Shown here: positions 12,701 through 23,087 of the stretch, piece after piece
How positions within the stretch are numbered: the stretch's first letter is position 1
Layout: each line of letters starts with the position of its first letter
NCBI RefSeq assembly: GCF_013373865.1
Contig: NC_050470.1
Span: 16,867,244 to 16,931,243, forward strand
Source: Monomorium pharaonis
Lineage: Eukaryota > Arthropoda > Insecta > Hymenoptera > Formicidae
Direction of reading: 5' to 3'
Length of the DNA: 64,000 nucleotides
Made by a program: the position numbers and the translations under genes
Notes under the pieces: model-generated
The model's database searches: none
Seen by the model: the letters and a program-made list of their open reading frames with translations, nothing else
What the model was told of the DNA's origin: nothing

Positions 12701-12977
12701 AATAAATTCAAGCTACTTTTATCTCAAAGTCCTTTTCATTATTTTCTTTTCATGATTTCATCTTTTTCTTTTCACTATTTTTCGTTTAACTTTTTCATTA
12801 TTATTTATTTATTTTTAAATATTCGATATTTCCTTTATTTAATAAATAATAATAAATAAATAAAATAGCATTAGTTTATTATTTCCCTTTAGGGATCTTA
12901 TATTTTAATTACTTTTACTCATAAATTCAATATTTTTGAAAGAGATACGATTTAGGAAACACACAGGTACAACTTAA
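9713..12977. other. 3.2 kb AT-rich DNA without recognised genes
   Basis: Long AT-rich tract. The only compositional change is around 10800-11340, where GC rises and CpG words such as CACGCGAGTAACGAC appear. An 88-codon frame there (10831-11097) has no recognisable domain and is not called. CACAGAAAGATTAG near 12221 resembles a decayed terminus of the CATACAGCACAGAAAGATTG type. Confidence 0.5.
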
Positions 12978-14115
12978 CCCATACAGCACGGGGAGCTCTC
13001 GGGGAGCTCCCGAGGAGCTCACAAAATTTTTCATAAGCTTCATTTAAGCTTCCAAAAAATTCGCACGGAGCTGCTATGTCCGCTTTTGAGAGCTCCTTGA
13101 GAGCTTCATTTGAGCTCGCAGAGAGTTTATAAATCATGTTTTAAGAGCTCCCTGCGAGCTTCAAAATAATTCTTGGGAAATTTCTATATAAGCTTCCCGG
13201 GAGCTTTTATGTCCGCTTTTGGGAGCTCCCTGAGAGCTTAGATGAAGCTATCAGGGAGCTTATATAGAAGCCTCACGGGAATTATTTTGAAGCTCGCAGG
13301 GAGTTCTTAAAACAGTATTTCTGAACTCTCTGCCAGCTTAAATAAAGCTCTCAGGGAGCTCTCAAAAGCGGACATAGGAGCTGCCGTAAAAAATTTTATT
13401 TTTATAATTTCCCCATTTTGCTCTCTCTGAGTTGCAAAGGCCCACGAACTCTCTTCGTGTAACAAAAACAATATATACTACACTTTGCAGCTAGTGAAGT
13501 ACTAACTGCTAGGTAAGCCGTGAGTGATGGTTTTCTTTTATAAGCCTTTTGGAGTAAATTTTCTCACGAGAAGGAGCGCTGTGCCTTCGCCTAGTGGCGA
13601 TCTTGCGAACTACTCGCGACTATATGACTATACATGCAGTACATTAATTTACCCGATATGTCCAATCTCTGGGAGTTTGTTTTGTCGAATTTTGTAAACT
13701 TCTTGAAAACTCAGCAAAACGAATTGCCTGGGAGCTTGTTTTGTCGAATTTTGTAAGCTCCCCGGGAGCTCAGCAAAATGAACTCCCTGGCAGCTTGTTT
13801 TGTCGAATTTTGTAAGCTTCTCGGAAACTCAATAAAACGAACTCTCTGGGAACTTGTTTTGTCGAATTTTGTAAGCTTCTCGGGAGCTCAGCAAAATGAA
13901 CTCCCTGGGAGCTTGTTTTGTCGAATTTTGTAAGCTTCTCGGGAGCTCAGCAAAATGAACTCCCTGGGAGCTTGTTTTGTCGAATTTTGTAAGCTTTTCG
14001 GGAGCTCAGCAAAACGAACTCCCTGGGAGCTTGTTTTGTCGAATTTTGTAAGCTCCTCGGGAGCTCAGCAAAATGAACTCCCTGGGAGCTTAATCGGAGC
14101 TTTGTGCTGTATGGG
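12978..14115. mobile_element. CCCATACAGCAC-ended palindromic element (GAGCTC words)
   Basis: Ends CCCATACAGCAC (12978-12989) and GTGCTGTATGGG (14104-14115) are perfect inverted partners. Both arms consist mainly of variants of GGGAGCTCCC/GAGCTT words, a different vocabulary from the sister element at 8853-9712. ATGTCCGCTTTT occurs at 13076-13087 and 13209-13220 and inverted at 13364-13375. The centre (about 13430-13650) is unique sequence and the right half is a 59-bp tandem array. No transposase frame. Confidence 0.75.
13664..14100. repeat. 59-bp tandem array inside a palindromic element
   Basis: Seven units plus a partial one, each starting near ACTCCCTGGGAGCTTG and continuing TTTTGTCGAATTTTGTAAGC then TTCTCGGGAGCTCAGC. 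Units differ at a few positions and the later copies are most alike, as in recent unequal exchange. Each unit holds GGGAGCTC-type palindromes. The 59-bp period shifts frame, so the 74-codon frame across it is incidental. Confidence 0.85.
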
Positions 14116-14689
14116 AAGCGATCGATTTCCTAAATTGTACCTTTTACAGCATGTTGCCAAAAAGCTTATAATACATTAATTTGTTATTAATAAAAAATTT
14201 AATATGTAATAATAGGCGCCTTAAAGATTGAGCCACAATTTTCAATGTTTATTTGCATCCCAAAATAGTACTAAATGCGAAATATAACCAAAAATATTTG
14301 GAGTAATATGTATATGGCAACTCTTTTCTATTTATGCCGTTAAATCGAAACTTTACAAACGTCTATAGTTTAATATGTGAAATTTATTATATAAATTTCC
14401 ATTTCTATACGAATATCGTATCAATAGATTTATCAAGTCATGTGCAAGAGGTTGCATAGAAATGTTATTATTTTTCTTATTAAAAAAAAATACATAAAAA
14501 GTTACTTTAGTTGATGAATCATAGAAGAAATATCCCCAATAAAACATGTGATATTATGTTAATGCTACATGGATTGGCATCGTAAAATTTACGTGAATAT
14601 TTGAGTGGACATCCGCTCAAAAACGATACCCTAATCTATGTGGATGCGTAAGTTTCCAAAATTCGTAAAATTTTAGAAACATTCTCGTA
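14116..14689. other. AT-rich DNA, nothing recognised
   Basis: No gene seen. The stretch just outside the palindromic element (ACCTTTTACAGC then AGCTTATAATACATTAA) resembles 17775-17842, a possible unnamed dispersed repeat. Confidence 0.35.
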
Positions 14690-14910
14690 ATATACACGTA
14701 GTCTCTAAATTTCTTGGAGTGAAACGTCACTCCAAAAGAATGGAATTTCACTCTAAGCAATAGTGAAAATACGGCCACTCGAAATAGAGTGACATCTCAC
14801 TTCTTATAAGAATGAATTTTTCGCTCGATAAGTGATCTCTTCATTCGACTGAAATGAAGGATTCACTTTTCTTGTAGCGAATCGTTCACTTAATTAAAAT
14901 GAGTCATAAA
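14690..14910. repeat. word array of AGTGA/TCACT
   Basis: The words GGAGTGAAAC, GTCACTCC, TTTCACTC, GAGTGACATC, TCACTTC, AAGTGATC, ATTCACTTTT and GTTCACTT alternate on both strands over about 200 bp. The pattern resembles the word-filled palindromic elements elsewhere in the window, but terminal repeats were not located. Confidence 0.45.
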
Positions 14911-14923
14911 AGTATTTTGCGGC

Positions 14924-15256
14924 GGTCCCCATAGGAAAAAATTATGCAAAAATTACTGCACAAAAAATTGAATATTTTATATTTTATATTATAAATTTCT
15001 GCAGCTTTTATAGATTTTTGTACAAATTTTCGCCTTAAAAAATGTTTTTCTCAGAATATTTTGCAGAATTTTATGTGATGTTTTCTGAAGTTTTTTGCCT
15101 TCAGAAAACATTACATAAAATTCTGCAAAATATTCTAAAGAAAAATTTTGAAGGCAAAAATTTTGTACAAAAATCTGTAAAAACTGCAGAAATTCATGCA
15201 CAAAAACATACAATTTTTTGTGCAGTAATTTTTGCACAACTTTTTCCTACGGGTCC
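14924..15256. mobile_element. palindromic MITE (GGTCCCCATAGG ends)
   Basis: The left end GGTCCCCATAGGAAAAA is mirrored by TTTTTCCTACGGGTCC at the right, and AAAATTACTGCACAAAAAAT by its complement. A second inverted pair sits within (TTTTCTGAAG facing CTTCAGAAAA). Almost the whole 333 bp can fold into one long stem. The non-coding character is clear; the 79- and 82-codon frames are mirror images of the palindrome. Confidence 0.7.
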
Positions 15257-15608
15257 TCTTCCACATTGGGCAGAAAGTTAATTATAGTTGTGTGAACTTG
15301 GAACCTGTATTTGTATGTTTGAATTTGGTTAACAAAAGTTAATTTTTAAATAACTTTAACGAATTTGTGTAAATCTTCGAAGATTGTGCCCGTCGTTTAG
15401 GAAAAGAAAGTGTCGTTCTCAATGATAGGAGGGGAAGTGGCGTGTCGACGATGAAAGAAACTGAATCCAGTTGATAACTCCTTGGTTGTGATGAATCGGA
15501 AACTATTTGTAAGGATCTTCCAGGTTGCTGTTTCCTTTTCAGTTGCGGCTTTGGCTGTTAAAATTAGAAAAAAACAAAAAAAAGGGGAGATAAAGACTAC
15601 CAGGGAGC
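15257..15608. other. no gene recognised
   Basis: Mixed-composition spacer leading into the hairpin array at 15609. It contains a purine-rich AAAAAACAAAAAAAAGGGGA tract near 15568-15587. Confidence 0.4.
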
Positions 15609-15852
15609 GTATACTGTAGCCTCGAAGGTGAATCGAGTGTTCGACCTGAGTTAGTATACCTCGAAAAAATGGATCGTGATACTGTAACCTCGAGGGTGTT
15701 ATTAGTCGACCCGAGTTAGTATCTGATTGTTTGCATGCATACTGTTACCTCGAGGGTGACAGAATTGTCGACCCGAGCTAGTATACGTCAGGGAAAAGTA
15801 TCGTCAATACTGTAACCTCGAGGGTGATGCGAGGATCAACCCGAGCTAGTAT
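15609..15852. repeat. array of four phased hairpins (ATACTG..CTCGAGGGT / ACCCGAGCTAGTAT)
   Basis: Four units at 15609-15659, 15679-15722, 15739-15784 and 15807-15852 each start ATACTGTAACCTCGAGGGTG or a close variant and end in ACCCGAGCTAGTAT or a variant, so each folds into its own stem. Starts are 60-68 bp apart. Loops (for example TTATTAGTCG, ACAGAATTGTCG) vary while stems are kept. A decayed fifth half (AATCTCGGAGGGTGG) follows near 15876. No gene partner is identifiable. Confidence 0.75.
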
Positions 15853-16545
15853 TTTGGTTATTGCATTTTATATTTAATCTCGGAGGGTGGTTAATTTAAA
15901 GACTTTCTAGTAAGAGTGTAAGAAATGTCTCGAATTGAATCCCGGGAACTACTAATCGTGATCATGTTACTGCTCTCAAGAACGTACCGAGACTTGCGCA
16001 AAAATGGCCGTCCAACATTTTGAACGCGCCCTGCGATTGTACCCGCATTTATTTGACATGACGTTTGTATAAATGAAAGGAGGAAAGGAATAGGAAGGTA
16101 CCTGAAAATGAGGTGGTGACTCTCTCAAACCGTGTGGCCAAACCAAAAAGACTCGCGCTCTTCGGAAGGGAAAGGGACGACAAATGGGCGCCCTGAGATC
16201 TCGTCGATGCAAGGGTAGAGAAATTCCTCCAAATATCTCTGAACGTTGGACCAAACTGTAGATCTCTGATGAGCAACTGGAATTACTGGGAACTTCTCAG
16301 TTTCACTCCAGCTGAGAAAAAGACGGTCTTCAATACTCAGGAAAACAGACCTCTGCCAAGCCACATCGCTGTTGTCAAGCAAAATCAACAAGAAACACGC
16401 GCGCTCGCTCAACGCCCGCGATTCCGCTCGCACGGCGCCTATACCCGGCTGAGCTGCCGCCGCTCGTACTCTCAGGACCGTGCGAGCTCTTTTTAACTCG
16501 TTTCCGTAACAGAACCCCACTTTTAAAAAAGTAATTTCTTTACAG
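15853..16545. other. GC-rich segment, unassigned
   Basis: From about 15960 to 16510 GC content rises and a 131-codon frame is open on the minus strand (16520-16125). It contains no domain I recognise, and other frames overlap it. GGGCGCCC at 16189 and the CGCG-rich block at 16410-16450 could belong to a retroelement leader, but no second copy in the window supports this. Confidence 0.3.
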
Positions 16546-16870
16546 ATAATGTTAGGATTTTTTTTGTAGCTGTTTGTAATAATTTTTTTATTTGTAGTTG
16601 CACTATTTAACTTATAGTTGTGTTCAAAAAAATTGAAATCAATTTTTTAAATCTGCCTTTTCAATGTGATTTAGACTCGTTTGTAGTTGTTTATAGTGCT
16701 TTTCTTTCCATTTGTAGTTTCACCGTTAAAAAGTTATAAACATTTGTTTAAACGTCCAAAGCGTGAACATTATTAATTACGAAGAATTTTCAAATGCGCT
16801 TTTTTCATGTGATTCAGAATTGTTTGTAGTTGTTTGTAGTAATTTTGCAATCGTTGACAGTTGTACCTTT
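16546..16870. repeat. imperfect repeats with TTTGTAGTTGTTTGTAGT
   Basis: Three related blocks near 16565, 16680 and 16815 share GATTTAGA or GATTCAGA followed by TTGTTTGTAGTTGTTTGTAG and an AT-rich tail, spaced about 120-140 bp apart. They look like a decayed tandem repeat of unknown origin. Confidence 0.45.
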
Positions 16871-17216
16871 ATACGTGGTGATTCAAGTCAAACCAGGACT
16901 TTTGAGTTTACAAAATAAAAGAATCAATATCAAGGAGCGGAAGCTTGCATCGGAGCGGAAGTGCGTCAACGATTCGTTCCAATTAAGTTCAAATACAATG
17001 TCAATAGATTACATTACAAGAAATATTAAATTTTTTAATCTGTTTTTGATTTAGCAATTAATATATGTAAAAAATGTATTTACAAATAGAACATTACAAA
17101 AAGTATTGTAATATCTTAGCTATTATATCTAATAATATATAGAAAAAATCAAATAATTATTATTCTAATAACTATTATTCTAATTGTAGTACGTTATAGG
17201 TTATACAATTAAATTA

Positions 17217-17254
<38 letters not shown>

Positions 17255-17869
17255 TTATATAATTTGTATAATTTTTACACTTATTACTATCTTAAAATTA
17301 TAAATTTAAATAAAAAAGAACAAACAACATAGTAAACAGCTTGTAAACAAAATATTAGCGTGTATTACATTAACGAAATAACAGATTTCCTTAAAAGTTA
17401 CTTGTAAATTATTTATTTCGTTATTTTAGCAATACGATTTGTTAGCAGAGTTTATTCATAGAATTTGACAGCAAATTAACGATAGAAATTGAATTGAAAT
17501 TGAGTGCGCAGACAGTCTGATATTGTCCAAGTAGAAAAATAATATTTAAAAAACATTTTAAATAATATCTAAAAAATATTTGAAAAAACATTTTCTTAAA
17601 TGTTAAAAATAAAAAGACAATTTATTTTTATTAAAAAAACATTTATAAACGTTTTATTTAAGCATTAAAATAATTATTTAATATATTTTAAAAGTCCAAA
17701 TAAATTTTAATAATAAATGAATATTTTTTAAAATAAACATTTTGGAATTAAATAGAATAAAATAGACTGTATTGCTACCTTTTCAGGGTTACAAGGCGCT
17801 TTTACTCTGCGAAGCGTTCCCAAACAGCTTACAATACATTAACCCTCATCTCCCGACCAACCTGGCTAT
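16871..17869. other. AT-rich DNA with an (AT)n tract
   Basis: No gene was recognised. A pure AT dinucleotide run lies at 17217-17249. Around 17540-17730 AAACATTTT and AAAATGTTT words occur on both strands. Confidence 0.5.
17217..17249. repeat. (AT)n microsatellite
   Basis: About 16 consecutive AT dinucleotides within AT-rich DNA. Confidence 0.9.
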
Positions 17870-18960
17870 ATGCGACCTTTTACAATCTATTTCCCCCCAC
17901 CCCTGCTCGCCACCCCATCTCTCTCCTCCCAAACCCTCACCTTTACTCCTTCCTCCGGCCCTCCTTTCCGACTCTTCGTCCATCATACATCTCTGTTGCT
18001 TCCTTGACCTCATCTTCTTCACTCTCCTCCTCCAGCTCTCTTTCTGTAGGCCTCTCTTCCTTTCTCCTTGTTCTCCTCCCTCTCTCTCCCTTCCCTCTCC
18101 GTCCTACTCGCACTTCTCTCTCCTGAGGTTTCCTCTCTGCACTTTCCTCCGTCTCCTCCTTTTTTTTCTCTTTCTCCTCTCCTCTTTGCTCTTTCCAGCA
18201 TCCTCCATTTTATTCTCCTCTCCTCCATGGTTAGGTCCCTTCCCCCTCCGCTTCTTACCCCGTGCTCCTCTTCTCCTCGTCGTCTCCTTCTGACTGTCGT
18301 CCCTCTTCTCTCCTTCTTCCTTGGTTTCTTTCTTCTCTCCCCTCGCCTCTTTCTTCTTCTTCTCTTCCTCACCGCTCACCCTGTTTAGCTCTTTTTATCT
18401 CTTCTTTTTGCTCAGTTTCTCCTTTCGCCACTAACACTGACTTTCCGCCACTGCCTCTGCTTCTATACTCATGTATCACCAACCACGTGTTTTGGAACTC
18501 AGCGTTCCTAAATTCGCTACCGTCTTTTCCTCTCAATCCTGCCAATCTTGTTCACATCTTCTTACGTTCCCGCCAGGTATTCCGCCATGTCTCTGCTGTC
18601 CACACTTCCTTCTTCTAGATGGCGCTGTTCTTCTTCTCCACTGCTCCACCACCGCGCCATCTCCCCACATCTTCGGACAACGTTCCTTCCATTCTCACTT
18701 TTTCTCCTGTCGCCCTCTTCCTGACCTCTTCTTCCCGTACATTGCTTCTGTATTCCATGTTAATCTCCTTCGCCTCCGAAATTCTCCGCAACTTTTCTTC
18801 TCATTTCTTCTCTCCTCCGTCCTCCCTTGCTTTCCCTCCAATCACTTGGCCGATCACTTTCCAACTTCCTCTTTCTGAATTTCTCACTCATGCTTCTCAC
18901 TTTTATCTCCTTCACCACTCATTACCTTTTCACTCCGGAGCTTTCTAAATCGCAAACTCT
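17870..18960 (-). mobile_element. LINE 5' region/ORF1 fragment
   Basis: The plus strand is strongly pyrimidine-rich, so the minus strand is the purine-rich sense strand typical of the 5' region and ORF1 of several non-LTR elements here. Read on the minus strand it gives very Lys/Glu/Arg-rich frames without a defined domain. The block near 18475-18550 (ACCACGTGTTTTGGAACTCA) matches the block near 23545-23610 (ACCACGTGTTGCGGAACTCC), so the two belong to one family. No reverse transcriptase is attached, so this is a detached fragment. Plus-strand frames of 106-173 codons are low-complexity Ser/Leu/Phe artefacts. Confidence 0.6.
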
Positions 18961-19700
18961 CCCAATCACGCCATCCTTTGGAGATTAATTGTATTAACCA
19001 GAAATGTAAAAAAAATATTCGAAAAAAATGTTCGAAAATGTTTGATAGCATACTTGAATTTACCGGTAAAATAGGTTCAAATTTTTAAATATTTTATTAT
19101 TTTTTAATATACTCTATTGTTTTATTAAATGTGAATTTTATTAAATAATATTAAATAATAACAAAGAAAAATTAATTTATTAACTATTTTATTGTAAATA
19201 TGTAGTTTAATTATTTTATAATTAAGGGAAATAGTTATTGTATTACATAATTCTAATACACTAATAAAAAATTTAATTACGTGGTTAATTATAAATACGA
19301 ATACTTAGGCTGTTTAACGATAAACAGTAGGATATGAACGCTTTTTAATATCAATCAAATACATGCGCTTTCAAATTACATTCAATATAGACAAAGAAAA
19401 TGTTATTGGCTAACAGTCGCTACTTACATACAATGTAGTAAATACTTTTAGCTAAAAGCCTTTATATATTCTTACGATATTATTTCAGACAATTATAAAT
19501 ATTTTAATACATTTTCTTGAAATAGTACCCAAGTATTGGCAAGGATGTCCTTGAGTTTATATAGATCACAGGTTAATTAGAAGAGATATGTTCTCCTTTT
19601 TATGCGCTCCATGAGCATTTACCGAGCCAGATCTGGCGTTGGTTATTAATATTTTTAGTTATAATATTATTTATCATATCATATCATTTTTCATTCACAC
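18961..19700. other. AT-rich DNA, nothing recognised
   Basis: No gene, terminal repeats or tandem array were identified. Confidence 0.5.
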
Positions 19701-19810
19701 CCCAGTGAGAAATAGTATATCGAATCAACATTGATTCGACGTCGAAATCATCATTTCCATGTCGATTCGACGTCGAATTGATGTTGAATTCATTATCGTT
19801 TCTCGCTGGG
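19701..19810. mobile_element. palindromic MITE with TCGACGTCGA words
   Basis: Ends CCCAGTGAGAAATA and TTTCTCGCTGGG are inverted partners. The 110-bp interior alternates ATTCGACGTCGAA and TCGACATCGA-type words, making nearly the whole unit palindromic. A related double copy lies at 27920-28090. The flanks share ACA on both sides, a possible 3-bp duplication. Confidence 0.65.
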
Positions 19811-20279
19811 ACATTTATTCATTCGTTCATTCATTTATCTTTTTTTTTAGTTTGATAAAGATTTCAAAGAGATTTCAAAAAGACAATAAACATATACAGT
19901 TGCAACACATATATCGGTATCCCCTCTATCTCTATTTCATGGAGACGCGTAAATACTATCAACGTCTAATCGACGTCCATCTGGTTTACTATTTCTACCT
20001 AGGAAAGCTGTACACGCCATCGACGTCTGATCAACTCGATCCGACTTTCCCCCTGGGTTTCCTTTTGTTTGCAGCTGCACCGCACAAAAATTATTATTAC
20101 TTAAAAATTTGCCAAGAAAGATCTTTCGCACTATTATTGACGGCATTTTTAAACTTTGATTAAATATATCAAACATGTTCTTTATAAGTGAAAGTTTCTG
20201 CCAAAATTGAATAAAATTCAAGTAGCTTCTTATGCGCTGCTAAATAAAAATTATAATAATTAATATAAAAAGTAGGACT
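19811..20279. other. no gene recognised
   Basis: A 134-codon frame (19759-20163, +) starts within the MITE and shows no domain, so it is not called. Further ATCGACGTC words at 19965-20035 may be a decayed relative of the MITE. Confidence 0.4.
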
Positions 20280-20633
20280 TCCGTTTCCGGACCGTTCTGA
20301 ATTAGACGTGTGTGGTAGTTTCAGAGAGTGATACTGAGAGTTGTGGAGGTGTTAGGAGGAGTAGGATAGAATGGTGTGATTGCAGAGAGCGAGAGGAGTG
20401 TGTGGGTGGTTGAGATAGAGTGGGGAGAGAAGTGTGCAAGCGAGAAATTGCATATAAAGTAGGTAAATTAGTGGGCAACAGAGCAGAGGCAGGGATTGAT
20501 TAGGTAGAGTCAAGATAGGTGTGCGTGACGCGAGGATAGAGTGAAGTAGAGACTAAGAGCGCCGCCTGGAGGTATAGAGGAGAGATAAGACGGTTAAGGT
20601 GTATTCACAAGAGATAACGGGCATAGACTAAAG

Positions 20634-21195
20634 CAGTGCTCGGAATTAGTTGCACATTTCGCCTCGATTCTCGAGGCACCGCCTGCTATGCCCCCACTAC
20701 CGCTGTAGGCTCGACGGCCGAGCCGCCGATCGCGCGCGTGGCCTTGTGTCTCAGGAGCGTTCTACGATAGATATGCCTGGTCCATTCGCGTGATTAAAAA
20801 ATTCTCTTGCGCTGTGAATAATTTTTTTATTTTTACAGACAATTAAAGTTATTAATAATATTTTTCCTCCTGGGTGATGTGGAAAGCTATTGACAAAATT
20901 GCAATTATTACATTGTGTTATATTATGCTCATTATATGTATATACAAATATGTTTATAAACGTAAAAATAATATTAATAACTTTAATTGTCTGTAAAAAT
21001 AAAAAAATTATTCACAGCGCAAGAAAATTTTTTAATCACGCGAATGGACCAAGCATATCTATCGTAGAACGCTCCTGAGACACAAGGCCACGCGCGCGTT
21101 CGGCGGCTCGGCCGTCGAGCCTACAGCGGTAGTGGGGGCATAGCAGGTGGTGCCTCAGGAATCGAGGCGAAATGTGCAACTAATTCCGAGCACTG
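20634..21195. mobile_element. hAT-type MITE with 8-bp duplication GACTAAAG
   Basis: A 562-bp element with about 225-bp, nearly identical terminal inverted repeats starting CAGTGCTCGGAATTAG. It is flanked by the perfect 8-bp duplication GACTAAAG (20626-20633 and 21196-21203). The CAGTG start and 8-bp duplication are the hallmarks of hAT elements. The arms are GC-rich for about 130 bp and AT-rich towards the centre, and no transposase frame is present. The high identity of the arms suggests a fairly recent insertion. Confidence 0.88.
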
Positions 21196-21550
21196 GACTA
21201 AAGCATGAGTAATATAGAGAGAGGAAGAAGTGATAGTTGTACGTCGTTAGAGGGAGGAAGGGGAAGTAAGAGAGTAGCAGGATCTCCGCCGGGAGAGGGG
21301 GGGATGAGTTAGTTAGTAATTTAGGGACGTAGAAAGATGAGATAATAGAGGGGCTAGAAGTAGTAAAAACGGAAATAAAAGAGGAGTTGAAAGAGATTGT
21401 AGAAGAGCAGGGGAAAAGGATGAGAGAGGAGATAGAAGCTTTAAAAAAATAAAACAGGGAGCTTAGGGAAAGGGAAAGTAGATGGGAAAGAGAAGAAAAG
21501 AAGTTAATGGAGGCACAGGAGAAGATGAAAAGAAGGATAGAGAAGATTAT

Positions 21551-21930
21551 AGACTAACGTAGACAGAGTCTTTCGAAGAGGGGTAGCTGATTTTTGCGGT
21601 AAGGAGAGAGGCTAGGAACTTCGGTCAGTTCCGTCGCGATTCGATTATGTTTGGCATTATATCGTCCGTCGCTCACTCGCTCGCACTTTCTCTCTCTTTC
21701 GCTCTCTCTCTCTCTCTCCCTCTTGCAGTCATATTCTCTCTCGCTCGCGCTCTCTTTCTCTCTCTTTTTCGCTCTCTCTCTCTCTCCCTCTTGCAATCAT
21801 ATGTCGAATTATTAGTCGAATATTATCGAGCGTACCCGAATTCAACCGAAGTTCCTAGGCTACCTCTTCACCCCGAATATCAGCCCCCTCTCGCCCTAAG
21901 TGATAGGTAATGCTCCGTCTACGTTAGTCT
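21551..21930. mobile_element. palindromic element with CT-rich centre
   Basis: Starts AGACTAACGTAGAC and ends GTCTACGTTAGTCT, a perfect 14-bp inverted pair. Longer similarity includes GGCTAGGAACTTCGG facing CCGAAGTTCCTAGG. AT or TA flanks both sides, so the duplication is 2-3 bp and ambiguous. The centre (21670-21800) is two copies of a CT-rich unit ending CCCTCTTGCARTCATAT. It interrupts the LINE ORF1 coiled coil. Confidence 0.7.
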
Positions 21931-22222
21931 ATGGAGAAGATGGATAAGGTAAGAGATAGAATGCTGGAGAGGTGGAGAAGAAGATGGAATTGAAGGATAG
22001 AGAAGAGAGGAAAAAAAATGTGATAATTAGGGGGATGGCGGTAAAGGAGGGTAAAAGAAAGGAAGCCGTAGAAGGGGTATTTAAAGATATAGGGGCGGAA
22101 GTGACGGTGAAGGGGACCAGAAATATAGGAGAAGTAAATAAGAAAGGGAGGGAAATGCTATGGGTAAGGTTAGAAAATGAGGAGCACAGGAAAGAGGTGT
22201 GGAATAGAAAGAAGAATTTAAG

Positions 22223-22561
22223 GGAGCGTCCCAGATGCGCACAGTAATAAACGGACACAGCAGGCTGAGTGAAACGGACACAGTAACAAACGGACACGGA
22301 CCAAACGGACACAGTAATAAACGGACACAGTAACAAACGGACACAGACCAAATGCGCACAGAGCGAAACGGACACAGACCAAATGCGCACGGACCAAATG
22401 CACACGGACCAAATGCGCACACTGCACATGCGCACTGCACGTGCACATGGACCAAATGCAATCCATGTACATTGCAAGCAGAGTAAAGTCCACATAGGTT
22501 AGCGACTTGGACGGGGTGGGTGCGGGAGGGGGGCCGAAGGCCCCCCTTGCACCCACCCCCC

Positions 22562-22624
<63 letters not shown>

Positions 22625-22951
22625 CAAAGCATTCACTGCATCACATGGGTTTGCGACTTTCCGTGTATGCATTTGGTCCGTGCGCATGTGCAGTGTGCGC
22701 ATTTGGTCTGTGTCCGTTTCGCATTATGTCCATTTCGCTCTGTGCGCATTTGGTCTGTGTCCGTTTCGCACTGTGTCCGTTTCGCTCTGTGCGCATTTGA
22801 TCTGTGTCCGTTTGTTACTGTGTCCGTTTCGCACTGTGTCCGTTTGTTACTGTGTCCGTTTCGCACTGTGTCCGTTTATTACTGTGTCCGTTTGGTCTGT
22901 GTCCGTTTGTTACTGTGTCCGTTTATTACTGTGCGCATCTGGGACTCACTC
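22223..22951. mobile_element. fold-back element, 9-bp duplication GAATTTAAG, 16-bp repeat arms
   Basis: The element is flanked by GAATTTAAG on both sides (22214-22222, 22952-22960). Its ends read GGAGCGTCCCAGATGCGCAC and, inverted, GAGTGAGTCCCAGATGCGCA. Each arm is a tandem array of a 16-bp unit, mainly GTGTCCGTTTGTTACT and GTGCGCATTTGGTCT variants, pointing in opposite directions. The core (22455-22665) holds two direct copies of CACATGGGTTWGCGACTT-like sequence around a GC-rich hairpin (GGGGGGCCGAAGGCCCCCC) and a (GT)n tract. A 9-bp duplication and long inverted arms suggest a Mutator-like non-autonomous element (inference). It interrupts the LINE ORF1; no own protein. Confidence 0.85.
22564..22620. 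repeat. (GT)n microsatellite
   Basis: About 28 uninterrupted GT dinucleotides next to the GC-rich hairpin in the core of the fold-back element. Confidence 0.95.
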
Positions 22952-23067
22952 GAATTTAAGAGGGCGGGGAGAAAGAATTTTAGCAGATTGGACGTAGAAG
23001 GAAAGGAAAATGAGATGGAGGTAGGAGAGGATAGTGAGAACGGAAGAGGAGAAAGGAAATAAGGTAT

Positions 23068-23087
23068 GGTTAGGTTAGGTTAGGTTA
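23068..23087. repeat. short interstitial TTAGG tract
   Basis: GGTTAGGTTAGGTTAGGTTA contains the pentamer TTAGG, the telomeric repeat of most insects including many Hymenoptera. It lies inside LINE-derived DNA, so it is internal and not a telomere. Confidence 0.7.

Noticed and set aside
13664..14100. CRISPR-like array
   Set aside because: Direct 59-bp tandem units without unique spacers, in a eukaryotic context.
16125..16520. 131-codon minus-strand gene
   Set aside because: No recognised domain or start context; GC-rich segments open frames by chance.
17772..18948. Ser/Leu/Phe-rich plus-strand proteins of 106-173 residues
   Set aside because: Pyrimidine-rich antisense of a LINE 5' region; low complexity and no domain.
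21554..21910. Ser/Leu- or Arg/Glu-rich small proteins
   Set aside because: They are translations of a CT/GA-rich microsatellite inside a palindromic element.
22499..23062. Cys/Val-rich proteins with long CVCVCV runs
   Set aside because: They arise from the (GT)n tract and 16-bp arms of the fold-back element.
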